Part shown: in pieces, positions 46,574-57,335 of the stretch
Position numbering within the stretch: the first letter of the stretch is position 1
How the letters are laid out: each line of letters opens with the position of its first letter
Assembly: GCA_034509755.1 (NCBI GenBank)
Contig: CM067550.1
Span: 16,547,001 to 16,611,000, forward strand
Direction: 5' to 3'
Length of the DNA: 64,000 nucleotides
Origin: Anisodus tanguticus
Taxonomy: Eukaryota; Streptophyta; Magnoliopsida; Solanales; Solanaceae
Position numbers and translations under genes: made by a program
The notes under the pieces: generated by a model
Database searches by the model: none
The model's input: only the letters and a program-made list of their open reading frames with translations
What the model was told of the DNA's origin: nothing

Positions 46574-48120
46574 CTCCCCCTCAGTCGGAGCGGGAGGAGG
46601 CCGAACGCTAAGGCTGGATCGGAAGTCGGTGAAGAGCTGTCTCGGTAGTCCCTTTCTGAAAATATCTGCATACGGATATGAGGAAGGCACGTATAATATT
46701 TTGACCTGACCAAGGGCGACCTTCTCACGCACAAAGTGAATATCCATCTCAATATGCTTGGTCCGCTGATATTGGACCGGATTGTGAGACATATAGATGG
46801 CAGATATGTTGTCACAGTAGACTATAGACGCCTTTCGCAGTGGACACTGGAGCTCTAAAAGAAGATTTCGGAGCCAACAGATCTTAGCAATAACATTAGC
46901 AACGCCTCGATACTCTGCTTCAGCACTCGAATGGGATAGCGTGGCCTGCCGCTTGGCGGACCATGAAATAAGATTATCCCCAAGAAATACACAGTAGCCC
47001 GAGGTGGAGCGACTTGTGTCCGGGCATCCTGCCCAATCTGCATTCGTGTAGGAGAGTAACTTGGTTGGGGCAGAGGGGTAGAGATATAGGCCAAAGTCAA
47101 GGGTGCCCTTAATGTATCTGATAATATGTTTGAGGGCAGCAAAATGAGACTCTCGAGGGGCATGCATAAACAGACACACCTGCTGAACGGCATATGCAAT
47201 ATCAAGCCAAGTGAATGTAAGATACTAAAGGACATCTGCAACACTCTGATATAGGGTGGGATCAGAAACTGGCGCACCCTCATTGGCACTAAGCTTAGAT
47301 TTCGAGTCAACTGGAGTTGTCATAATTTTATAATTTGCCATCTTAGCCCTGTACACTATCTCTTCCGCATATTTGCACTGACACAGAAATATAGTAGCTG
47401 CAGATCTGGTCACGGATATACCCAAGAAATAACTCAGCTTGCCCAAATCGGTCATAGCAAATTCAATTTTGAGTAGAGCAATAATTTCATTCTTCAAACC
47501 GTCAGAGGAGGCAGTAAGAACAATGTCATCCACATATAATAGCAAATAGGCAGTATTGCTACCTCGATGAACAGTGAAGAAAGAGTTATCACACCTGCTA
47601 CAAATAAATCCGATATGCATAATATACCTGGCAAAGTGATCATACCAAATGCGGGGTGCCTATTTCAAGCCATACAATGACTTTCTAAGACGACATACAT
47701 ACTGCGGGACTGTCGAATGAACAAAGCCAGATGGCTGATACATGTACACAGTTTCTTTCAAATCCATATGAAGAAATGCATTCTTGACATCAAGATGATG
47801 AATTGGCCAATGCATGCCCATTGCAATACTGAGAACAATCCGAATAGTAGCCGGTTTAACAACCGGACTGAATATCTCACCACAATCAATACCCTTCTGC
47901 TGATTAGTGGCATTAGCAACCAGTCTTGCCTTATACCGCTCTAAGTCACCACTGTCTCTGAACTTGTGACAAAATAGCCACATACACTGGATAATATTCA
48001 CACCGTCCAGTCTAGGTACCAAATCACAAGTGTTCTTGCTTGGTAAGCATGAAATTCCTCGCACATGGCCGCATTCCAATTAGGGTCCAGTTTGGCTAGT
48101 TTTGGATTTTTGGGAATGGG
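46568..48120 (-). pseudogene. Element 9 reverse transcriptase and RNase H (broken)
   Basis: RT begins in the frame 47998-48507 (PKNPKLAKLDPNWNAAMCEE) and continues at 47660-48079 (IIQCMWLFCHKFRDSGDLER, HHLDVKNAFLHMDLKETVYM, YVCRLRKSLYGLK). A stop at 47660 precedes 47225-47620, with YVDD intact (AYLLLYVDDIVLTASSDGLK). The segment 46568-47179 is nearly complete RNase H (SYTNADWAGCPDTSRSTSGY, SHSSAEAEYRGVANVIAKIC, HIEMDIHFVREKVALG, ADIFRKGLPRQLFTDF). The DAD of RNase H is changed to NAD, a likely loss of one catalytic aspartate. Confidence 0.9.
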
Positions 48121-48549
48121 TGATATGGTTTGTGTGGAGAGGTTAAAATGGACATTGGGTTTGAAAATCCCGTGTTGTGCACGAGTCGTCATACGGTGGG
48201 TAGGCAGCAGTGTTTGGACTAGGATTTGTGGCTGCGGGCTTGCTGGTTCTGGAGGCAGCAGTGGTTGGTCTGTGATATGTGGCTGCTGGCTTGCGGGTTC
48301 TGGGGGGCTGTTGGCTAGGCTCGGGTCGATGGCTGGTCGAGGAACCGTTAGTGGGATAGGTATCACAGGGGGGTTGAGCAGTGCAGGGTTCGACCGAGAG
48401 CTAGGTGGTGTTTGGTCGGAGACGACGCCGGACACTGGTGGTGACGGAGCTGCTGGTGCAGTCTTCGTCGGAATAGGAAACTGCCGGTGGCACATTGACT
48501 GGATCATAGGAGACAGAGTAGACTCATCGAGAAATGTGTAATTCGTGGT

Positions 48550-50090
48550 TTAGAATTTTCGAAGATTTGAAAATGGATAGTTCGCCTTGTCAAATGTGAC
48601 GTGATGTGAGACAATGATCTTACGAGTGGCTATGTCATAGCACAGGTAACCCCGATGATTGGGTGAGAAACCGACGAAGACACATGGCGTGGTGCGTGAG
48701 GCTAGTTTGTGAGGTGCAGTGGAGGCCAGGTTGGGGTAGCATAAGCAACCGAAGATGCGGAGTTGGTCATAGGAAGGGAACCTACGGTATAAGATTTCTG
48801 TTGGAGTCTTGTTTTGGAGAGTGCTAGTTGGTAAAATATTAAGGAGGTATTCTACCATTTTAACAGTGTAGACCCAGAATGGTGATGGAAGACTGGCATG
48901 AAATAGAAGGGTACGAACCATGTTATTGATGGTACATATGATTCGTTCAGCTTTGCCATTTTGGGAGGAAGTGTAGGGACAGGAAAAATGGAAAATCATG
49001 TCTTGTTTAGAGTAGAAATTGTGAAATGCCGAATTATTAAATTCACGTCCATTATCACACTGAAAAGATTTTATAGATTTTTCAAAATGTGTTTTAATGA
49101 ATTTTTGAAATTCAAGAAACTTGGCAAAAACTTCAGATTTGAACTTCAGTGGGTAGATCCATACAAAGTGTGAAAAATCATCTAATAATACTGGATAGAA
49201 TTTGTGACCCAAGGAACTGACAACCGGAGATGTCCACAAATCAACATGAACAATATCAAATGGAGAAAAAGTAACACTGTTGGATGACATAAATGGAATA
49301 TGAGTATGCTTTCCAAGCAGACAAGAAAAATAGTGTTGGGCAAGTTTCCCATTATTACATTGAATACGCTTATTAGTCTTAAGAATATTATAAATAGGAT
49401 CTCCTGGGTGTCCGAGTCTGTTATGCCAGGTTGACGGAGAGATAGCAGCAAGGGAGACATGTGAATGAGTTCTGATAGCAGAAGATTGAGTGAAGGGGTA
49501 GAGGTCTCCCACACTATTGCAGCGCGTAAGAATTTTCCCGTATTGAGATCCTTCACATAAAAACCAAAGGGGTCAAATTCGACAGACACATAATTATTGC
49601 GAGTGAATTTTCTAACAGAGATTAAATTTTTAATGATGTTAGGTGTGTAAAGGACGTGATTTAAGGAGAAAGGTGGGTGGGGATGTTTGGTATGGCCGTT
49701 ACCGTAACCTTCAATTGGAATGCGGTGACCATTGCCAACAGTAATAAATTGAGGACACCTTAACCGAATCATTTGAGATAAATTACCTGACGACCGACTG
49801 AGGTGAGATGTGGCTCCGGTGTCCATATACCAATTATCATCGGGCTGTTGAAGGTTCAAGGTGTTGAAAGCCTGGCCTAAGTCAGTGGGGGCCAGGGTGT
49901 TGGCTGGCGGGTGCTGAGGGGTCGAAACCATGTGGGCCTCGCGCATTCTTGGTGGGCTCGCTCGTTGGCTGGGGCGGAGTCCAAGACGTCTGGTGACCAA
50001 GCCTGCTGGAACTGGGCCACTGCTGTTGGGTAAGGGCATGTAGGCGAGGCCTTGTTCCCGGTATTGGGCCAAGGTTGCTGCCCAGCCCAC
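48550..50090 (-). pseudogene. Element 9 protease and integrase (two overlapping frames)
   Basis: The frame 49182-50090 has an intact protease box (NWYMDTGATSHLSRSSGN), VLYTPNIIKNLISVRKFT, then shifts near 49530. The frame 48550-49512, 320 residues, has GAG-pre-integrase (STWHNRLGHPGDPIYNILKT; the CxxC pair reads CLLGK-preceded YFSC, so a cysteine is altered), and the complete core with its acidic residues (DIVHVDLWTSPVVSS, QCDNGREFNNSAFH, SQNGKAERIICTINNM) and C-terminus (VGFSPNHRGYLCYDIATRKI). One frameshift separates two otherwise well-kept halves. Confidence 0.88.
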
Positions 50091-50974
50091 TGAAGATAAG
50101 GAGCAAGGTTTGGGCCTGATTGTTGGTTTCGGTGGCCCTTGCCACGAGCCTTTCCTTTGTTGTTATTACCGCGTCCTCTGCCGCCACGCCCTCCGTCGCG
50201 GGACTGCTGCTGGTGGTGGTTTTGCGATGGTGGCTGGGTGGTGTTGTCCGCCGGTGATGCCATGATATCAACGGCTAATGCCTTTTGATTGTGCTCCTCT
50301 TGTTTAGCACGACTGGTCTCTTCCAACAAAAGTTGCGAACGTGCTTTGTTGAAACTTGGTAGGGGGTCGGCCTGTTGAATCATCGTCGCAAGTGTATCAT
50401 ATTCACCTTTCGGTAAACCGGCAACTAGTTGAAGTACCATCTTAGTTTCTGAAACAGAGGTCCCTATGTTGAAAAGTTGGTCGGTTATGAGTTTTAGTTG
50501 TTTACAGTATTCGAACATGTTAAAATTCTCGAGACGCGTATTGTTGAACTGTTCTTCCAAATACACGGCCCGAGTATTTTTATTATCCTGAAAAAATTCT
50601 TCTAACCGTACCCAAAGTTCACGTGCCGTAGCACCTATTTTCATGATAGTACACATCAAGTCTTTAGAGATGGTGTCGTATATCCACTATTTGACGATGG
50701 TGTCAAGGCGACGCCATGTCGAGTCTGCAACATCTGTTGGACGAGGAACAAAATCATCAATATGGTCGAGCACATTGTACGCGCATGTATGAATATAGAA
50801 CAGTTCTATCCACATGGAATATTGACAGTATTCTTGGTTAAGAATTATAGGGATACAATTCTTGATGTTGGTAACGGCGAAAGCCGGATGAAAAGAAGAC
50901 GATGTACGTGGAGTAGGGTTGTCAAAAGTACCAGTGGAAGAACCGGAATTAGTAGGGGAATTGGGACGAGACAT
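50090..50974 (-). pseudogene. Element 9 gag (one stop)
   Basis: It starts MSRPNSPTNSGSSTGTFDNP at 50974 and ends at a stop after TIVK at 50687. Frame 49877-50659 carries on (ATARELWVRLEEFFQDNKNT, RLENFNMFEYCKQLKLITDQ, GLPKGEYDTLATMIQQADPL, RSQLLLEETSRAKQEEHNQK), then a Gln/Gly/Arg-rich tail (QSRDGGRGGRGRGNNNKGKA). No zinc knuckle is seen. Apart from the interruption around 50650-50690 this gag is well preserved. Confidence 0.87.
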
Positions 50975-51088
50975 GGTGGCTGTTTTACCGTCGACCGAGA
51001 AGAAAAAGAATTAGAAAAATTATAGTGGTGGTCGGCGGCGACTATAGGGAGGAGAAGATTAGGGATTAGGGTTTGACTCTTGATACCA

Positions 51089-51242
51089 TGTAAGATTGGA
51101 ATAATTTTCATTAGGGATTCCTTTCATTAATCACAATATATATAGTTGTACAGAGGTTGATTCCTAATACAATAAGAATCCTAAGTTATCTTAAATATAC
51201 ACCTATCATAATTACAAAATATACTGTGAATATTTACTAATA
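51089..51242 (-). repeat. 5' LTR of element 9
   Basis: It is 154 bp, TGTAAGATTGGAATAATTTTC to TTTACTAATA. It has lost about 10 bp of the U3 inverted repeat that is present in the other LTR. Confidence 0.88.
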
Positions 51243-51247
51243 ACTGA

Positions 51248-51690
51248 AACAGACAACGGGAGGACGAGCATTACGCTTGTCCGTGTTGCAATATTTGGCA
51301 GCTTGAAGAGGTGGTAACAAGATATCATTTCAACTTGTAATTTAGTTGGGTGGCTCAGATTTCATCCATTTTATAGCTTCTCCCAGCAGTAAAAGGGAAC
51401 AATGTCACTTTTTTCTTCCCCTTCTTCAACAAACTCCTCTTCTCAACAACCACCAAGTTACCCAATTATATCCAACTCCTTTATATAGCTTAAGCTGTAT
51501 TGGCGATAGTCTCATTCCGTATATACTCCTTTATTGGCTAAATTGTGGAGTAAGCTATCTAAATTCTGAAACAGATTGTTTACTCCTCTGTTTGGGGGAT
51601 ATTAACATAAACTTATCATTAAATTTCTTTCTTATATTTTTCATCAACATTGCAAGGTTATAATATTGACAGTTAAATGTAAGCATAAAG
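51248..51690. other. Intergenic DNA between elements 9 and 10
   Basis: No gene or transposon signature was recognised; the longest open frame (51346-51663) has no recognisable domain. Confidence 0.4.
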
Positions 51691-51866
51691 TGATAGAAAG
51701 AGGGACACGGTAAAACCGTGTATGCCAAGTGGCCGAAAATAGTTTGGTTACTTGCCATATGTTTTGTAGAATTCTTGTACAAGTGTAATTATGATATTAA
51801 TATTATATTAGAAATATGTATTAGTCTTGTATTAGGAAAAATGTAGAAGTCTAGGGCAATTTTTTC
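51691..51866 (+). repeat. 5' LTR of element 10 (3' edge uncertain)
   Basis: It starts TGATAGAAAG and carries the short inverted repeat CACGGT/ACCGTG. No primer site is seen downstream, so the end is a guess based on the length of family B LTRs and the change of composition. Confidence 0.6.
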
Positions 51867-51989
51867 CTTCTCCAAAATCCCTCCTTCCGCTGCCCTACTT
51901 GCCATTGGCTGTCGGCCAACCTCCTCCTCCCTTCAACTTTTGTTTTTTTTTCTCTTCCAAATCCCTATTTCTCCTCTTGTTCTTTCATC

Positions 51990-52734
51990 ATGTCTACCAC
52001 AAAGAACACGTTTCATCCTGCCATTACAGTCTCCAACATCAAGAACAACATCCCTATCGTTCTTGAGATGGAAACGTCCAACACACGACGTGAGCAGAAT
52101 TATTTAAAGTTCACGCACACTCTCATAGAGTCCTTCATCACATCATCCCCTCAAAAACAGGGAAGGAGAAGGAGCCTACCACCGATGCTGAAATAGAGTT
52201 ATTGGCAACTCTTGATGCTACAGTACTCTAGTGGATTTATTTCACTATCTCTATAGATCTCTTGCAGACGATTATTGAACCCGACGCCACGACGATGGAA
52301 ACTTGGAATAAAGTGCGTGATATATTCCAAATAACAAAAATTCTTGTGCGGTCACTCTTGAGCAGGAATTTTCCCATGTCAACATGGAAGATTTTCTGAA
52401 TGTCTCGGCCTATTGTAAAAGGTTGAAGGAATTGGCGGATCAACTCAAGAACGTTGGTGCTCCTGTCACCAATGATCGTCTTGTTCTTCAGATGGTTGCA
52501 GGCCTATCCGAGGACTATAATGGCGTTGGGACGCTTCTTCATCAAAGTAATCCACTCCCACCGTTCTACCAGGTCCGTTCAATGCTCACTTTAAAAGAGG
52601 TTGGCTTGGCCAAAAAGGCGGCTACCGGAGCAAATTCCGTCATGATGATGGCTACGTCAGACGACTCTCACTCGTTCATGGATAATTCTAACCAAAACCT
52701 TACCAACAGCGGCGGCAAAAATGGTCCAAATTGA
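51990..52734 (+). pseudogene. Element 10 gag (frameshifted)
   Basis: It starts MSTTKNTFHPAITVSNIKNN, then shifts near 52070 where relatives read ENVQYATWAELFK. A stop lies near 52210 (before WIYFTISIDL). The segment 52384-52734 is well kept (FLNVSAYCKRLKELADQLKN, VAGLSEDYNGVGTLLHQSNP, FYQVRSMLTLKEVGLAKKAA) and ends in an Asn/Gly tail at a stop. The following Gly/Gln-rich tail and a MHTLGL-like remnant near 53095 lead straight to the RT linker. Confidence 0.85.
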
Positions 52735-53368
52735 AAAAAATGGAGGTAAAAAATGCAACGGCCGCGGCAGTGGCAGTTACGGTGGCGGTGGTCAGAGCAG
52801 TGGCGAACGTGGTGGCAGTGGGCTAGCTGGGCCGCAGCACCACTGACCACAGCCTTAGGCCAACTGGCCGTGGGGCTGGCCGGTGGCTTGTGGCCTAATT
52901 TCCCCTTCTCTGTGTACCCAGCGAACTGGGCCAATTTCTAGAATTGGTCCACGTCCAATTTCCCAAATCATCATGCTAACACAACCTGATGGGTCTTGGC
53001 AGCAGGCTGGCCTGCTTGGGCCTCGGCCTTAGCAGGCCTTCGCTGATGCGAGGCCATCGGTATTTCCGATACCCACGAATATCGAGGTCGCGATGTATAC
53101 ACTTGGATTACTGCCTAGTGGCCCATTTTCTCACACTGGCCCAAATAACATCTTGTCGAGTCCATTGTTTTGGCCAGCAGGCCCAGATTTACCATCACTG
53201 CCTCATGCCACTGGGCCAGTTTTACCCGACCCGACACCTACCTAGAACACACCCTCTTCTATTTCGAGTCAAGGGCATGTTACTTGTAGCTAACGTGGTA
53301 TTTTTAGACCTAAACAACATTTCAATCTAAATTCTAATGTCATCAAATCACCCCTAGCACGTAACCTA

Positions 53369-54291
53369 GTGTCTACCCTTCATGATCCGAATTGGAAAAT
53401 TGTCATGGATGACGAATATAATGCTCTTATTGAAAATAAGACATGGGAGTTGGTGCCCCGTCTGTCTGGTGTCAATATTATTCATTCTATGTGGATTTTT
53501 ACTCATAAAGAAAATTCTGACGGTTCTTTTGAGACGCATAAGGCCCGTCTTGTAGGTGATGGTAAAACTCAACAGGTTGGCGTGGATTGTGGAGAGATAT
53601 TTTGTCCGGTGGTCAAACCGACAACCATTCGCACTGTTCTAAGTCTTGCTCTCTCGAAAGCATGACCATTCATCAGCTGGATGTGAAAAATACTTTCTTA
53701 CATGGTGATCTTAAGGAGACGGTTTACATGCATCAACTATTGGGTTTTAAGGACCCTAATTGTCCTCACAATCTCTGTTTGCCGATGAAGTCTTTGTATG
53801 GGCTTAAGCAGGCCCCACGGGCTTGGTATAAGAGGTTTGTCGATTATATGCCTATGAGTGGATTCTCTCACAGCAGGTCTGATCACTCTCTGTCCATCTA
53901 TCATCGTTGTACTTCTCTGGCATACATACTGTTATATGTGGATGATATAATATTGAATGCCTCGTCTAATAATCTGCGCAAGTCTATTATGTCCCTTCTC
54001 AGTTCAGAATTTGCTATGAAAGACTTGGGGCCCTTGAGTTATTTTTTGGATATAACTATCATTCGTCATGCAGGTGGTCTATTTTTATCGCAGAAGAAGT
54101 ATGCGGCTGAGATTATTGAGAGAGCTGGCATGTCGTCTTGTAAGTCCTCTTCTACTTCGGTTGATACCAATCCGAAGCTGAGTGCTACTTCTAGCACACC
54201 ATATGAAGACCCCACCCACTATTGTAGTCTTGCAGGGGCTCTTCAATATCTTACTTTCACGAGACCTGATATTACTTATGCAGTGCAGTAG
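53369..54291 (+). pseudogene. Element 10 reverse transcriptase (one frameshift)
   Basis: The segment 53369-53665 is the RT start (LHDPNWKIVMDDEYNALIEN, VNIIHSMWIFTHKENSDGSF). It shifts at ~53664 and continues at 53587-54291, with HQLDVKNTFLHGDLKETVYM, SLYGLKQAPRAWYKRFVDYM and an intact YVDD (AYILLYVDDIILNASSNNLR), up to FTRPDITYAVQ and a stop at 54289. Confidence 0.88.
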
Positions 54292-54432
54292 ATGTGTATT
54301 TATGCATGATCTACGGATTGAGCACATGCATGCGCTCAAATGCATTATATGATACGTACATGGCATACTTGATTATGGATTGCATTTATATCCATCTTCC
54401 GTCTCTACTCTCGTGTCTTATACATATGCTGA

Positions 54433-55413
54433 AACAAACGATTTTTTTTGGATGGGGAGAGCCATCTCTTCTTACTCACAATAATCGGGAAATCAGAAAA
54501 CTCTCTTGCTCAATTATGGTTCGAAAAAAAAACTTAGGTTCTTATTCTCCTTTAGTCGCACAAACAACAACTCCTCCGAGTGGGTCGATGTTTCGAGACG
54601 CCGACATCAAAATGAATAGGGCAGGATGACATCATAATCCACCCTAGTTATTACTTTCCATTCTTCAATCCCGCACTGTACCATTTGTTGTAATTTAATT
54701 TTTTGTGCGATTCTAGGAATAATTGAGCTTTGAATGGATAAGTTAATAGGTTAGTTCAAAAATGGGAAATCCTCCGCTAGTTATATATTTTTAGTCTAGT
54801 CATGCATGCCCAAAACGTTCAAAGTAATTTGGTCATCTTTTATTTGCATTATTAATCATATTAATGAGGTATTTTTATCCAATTTGGCAATAAAAATGAC
54901 TTTTATAAAAATTATTTCTTCGTATTACAAATAATTTGCTTTTCTCATCGTTTGCAAAATATGTATTTTATAAATAATACCATACATGATCAATTTTACA
55001 TGCAAATGCACATTTTTTAACAAATCATTGTACATGTATTTTTATAAACAATGTCATGCAATTTGCTAAACAATGCATCTTTTAATTAACTATTCATAAT
55101 ATCCTTTTTCTTAACCTCATACTTTTAAAACATGCACTCTTAGCATAATGATTAACCTAGATTTGATTGGATAACCGTAGTTAGCGGATTTTAAAGGATG
55201 TCTAACTCCTTTCCCTTTAGGATAATAAAGAACGCTTAACCAGAATCTCATAGTTTCGTAGACCACTAATTGAAGTTAATTTTGGCATTATTTAGTTAAC
55301 ATGTAGGTGTCCTAATTTATCATAATAATTAGGTGGCGACTCCTTTATGCTTTAATCAATTCAGGGGAATCGACCCATTACGTCGCGAACCGCGGTCAAA
55401 AGCGGGCGCGACA
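54433..55413. mobile_element. LTR-like insertion in element 10 RNase H (probable solo LTR)
   Basis: Element 10 coding for SYT-ADWGGCPDTR is split here. CTGA occurs at 54429-54432 and again at 55414-55417, a possible short target duplication (GCTGA against ACTGA over five bases). The insert ends GCGGGCGCGACA after AAGTGGCG-like and GGGGAATCGACCCATTACGT wording that I associate with ends of Solanaceae LTR retrotransposons other than copia. The left end could also be read as TGAAACAAACG starting at 54430, which overlaps the duplication, so borders are ambiguous. No coding frame is present. Confidence 0.6.
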
Positions 55414-55414
55414 C

Positions 55415-55883
55415 TGATTGGGGTGGATGTCCAGATACCAGACGTTCGACATCTGGCTATTATATGTTTCTTGGTGATAACTTGGTCTTTTGGTCAGCGA
55501 AACGCCAGGCTACGTTATTGCGATTCAGTGCGGAGGTTAAGTATCGTGGAGTAGCCAATGTGGTGTCTGAGTCATGTTGATTGCGTAATCTTTTATTAGA
55601 GCTTCACTTTTCTATTCAGAAAGCTAGCTTGGTCTACTGTGATAATGTTAGTGATGTCTATCTCTCTGAAAATCCGGTCCAACACCAGCGCACTAAACAT
55701 ATCGAGATGGATATTCACTTTGTTAAAAAAAAGGTAGCTCGTGAACAAGTATGTGTCTTGCATGTCCCTTCAAGGCACCAAATTAGTGACATATTTACTA
55801 AGGGTCTTCCCTTGGTTCTGTTTGAAGATTTTAGGAACATTTTCAGTGTACGACAATCGTCTACTATGATTGCAGGGGTGTGA
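55415..55883 (+). pseudogene. Element 10 RNase H remnant
   Basis: It resumes after the insertion with DWGGCPDTRRSTSGY-like coding in mixed frames. The segment 55581-55883 is clear: RNLLLELHFSIQKASLVYCD, HQRTKHIEMDIHFVKKKVAR, SDIFTKGLPLVLFEDF. It ends at the polypurine tract GCAGGGGTG before the truncated 3' LTR. Confidence 0.85.
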
Positions 55884-55927
55884 TAGAAAGAGAATATACA
55901 CGGTAAAACTGTGTATACCAAGTGGCC
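55881..55927 (+). repeat. Truncated 3' LTR of element 10
   Basis: It matches the first ~47 bp of 51691 onward (TGATAGAAAG to CCAAGTGGCC), then homology stops. TATACACGGT (55895-55904) pairs with ACTGTGTATA (55908-55917), one wobble position. Confidence 0.8.
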
Positions 55928-56408
55928 TACATAATGACATATTAAAACCAAAAATATTTACCCCAAAGGAAAATGAACGTACCTGCTAAATAATGATACT
56001 TAAATTTCCAATCTACAGAACAAAACTAACCAGGTTCTTTACATCCCTTATTAGCTTCTTTTTGGAACTGAATAATAGCAGTTCTCTAAATAATCACACG
56101 TCTTCAGGATAAGTAGCACTAACTTGTTTTAAAAAGAAAGGAGAACATAAATTACTAAGCTGCAAAAAAACAATCATTTCAAATTTCCAACATTTCCAGC
56201 TCTTGCTCATAAAGTTATTACAAGTTTCATCACAAATCAAGTCTGTAATTTATTCAAACACTTCAAGAAAATAAATTTCTGAACAATAAGTTGTTTGGTA
56301 GCTGATAATAATCATTTCAAATTTCCAAGAAAAAGAATCAGGAAACAAATGAGCTCGTGCTTATAAATTCTTGACAAGTTTAATCACAAATCTATGTTGA
56401 TATTTATT
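55928..56408 (-). other. 3' UTR of the R1-like LRR gene beyond the transposon nest, with internal duplication
   Basis: On the minus strand the gene's last exon (…GAAGTGTTTG up to 62848) continues at 56413 as GTTTGAATAAATATCAAC once the nest and one copy of its CAAAC TSD are removed. Two related units follow each other: ~56262-56413 and ~56150-56261, both with GAATAAAT, GATTTGTGAT, AAACTTGT and GGAAATTTGAAATGATT. A similar unit lies at 33451-33600. This is probably untranslated, as no frame is conserved. Confidence 0.6.
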
Positions 56409-56413
56409 CAAAC

Positions 56414-56484
56414 GGTAAAGAATGAATTTTAGGTCTAACTCAATGTTCATGTTCCTATTCCATATTCAATGTGGGACTCTTAAC
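56414..56484 (-). repeat. TRIM terminal repeat, left copy (internally deleted)
   Basis: It shares TAAAGAATG, the TAACTCAA block and TCATTCCATATTCGATGTGG-like sequence with the right copy, but lacks ~50 bp in the middle. Confidence 0.8.
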
Positions 56485-56817
56485 ATTCTCCGCACGCCTA
56501 GACCTTGTTAACTGGAGCGTGAATACTATAATTTGGGGGCCCAACAATCAGTGAACAAAGAATTGGAATGGGCCTGATTCTGATACCATGTAAAGAATGG
56601 ATTTTGGGTCCTAACTCAACCCCAGAATCTAGATTGTAGGGTGAGGATTGTCCAAGTCCATATAAAGAGTCCATGTTCTCATTCCATATTCGATGTGAGA
56701 CTCTTTGTTGGTAAAAATTGGTGTAAAGTATATTCGAAAGGTTAAACAAAAGGAAGGCTGAGTCGAGAGATGACTCTCTGTCTTTAAGACAAAATTGTCA
56801 TGTATAAATGTTTTTAC

Positions 56818-57176
56818 TGTTAAACAGAGCAATATACATGTGATATACACTGAATATACAGCAGTATATATCACATGTATATCAGTGATATACAAAGAAG
56901 CGAAGCAAGCAGTGCAACAATTAGGCCTTCTCGGCAGTGGGCCTCTCTTGGCCCAGCAATGTCCAGCCCATCACGGGAACTAGGGCAGTAAAACAGTGGA
57001 CAAATCTTGTATATTAAGGAAAGTATATTGTGTGTATATTGTAGTATATTTGTTACCTAGATTATGATATACACTTATCATAATTGTATAGTTAGAATTA
57101 TGGTAGAAGAAGATTTTGTAACTTGTACATATATCTATTCAATCAATGAAAATAATCAAGGGGATTATTTCTTTCA
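56818..57176 (+). repeat. 5' LTR of element 11
   Basis: It is 359 bp, starts TGTTAAACAGAGC and ends ATTTCTTTCA. A perfect 14-bp inverted repeat, ATACATGTGATATA (56834-56847) and TATATCACATGTAT (56867-56880), lies near the start. The other LTR differs at roughly a dozen positions plus small indels. Confidence 0.94.
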
Positions 57177-57335
57177 TGGTATCAAGAGACTAGGTCTAAA
57201 CAAAAGTTTTTCTCTCAAACTTTTGCCTCCCTTTGGCCGAGACCCCCCCTCCTCCTCGGGTTTCTCTTCCAAAATCCGTCTTCCGCTCTCACAAACATCT
57301 CTCTTAAATTTCCCTTTCTTCTTTGTTCTTTCAAT

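Larger units (their letters stand above)
46411..51242 (-). mobile_element. Ty1/copia (Ale/Retrofit-like family A), element 9
   Basis: LTRs lie at 46411-46573 and 51089-51242. Flanks are ACTGG (46406-46410) and ACTGA (51243-51247), a 5-bp TSD with one change. The primer site, the complement of CTCTTGATACCA, ends at 51088. GAGGGGGAG precedes the 3' LTR. All copia domains are present in long pieces with a few shifts each. It lies upstream of the R1-like pseudogene. Confidence 0.92.
51691..55927 (+). mobile_element. Ty1/copia family B, element 10, internally deleted and 3'-truncated
   Basis: The left LTR starts at 51691 (TGATAGAAAGAGGGACACGG). A matching start at 55881 (TGATAGAAAGAGAATATACA) runs only ~47 bp before unrelated sequence, so the 3' LTR is truncated and no TSD can be tested. 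Gag (51990-52734) is joined through a short linker to RT; protease and integrase are missing. A ~980 bp sequence (54433-55413) interrupts RNase H. Confidence 0.85.
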
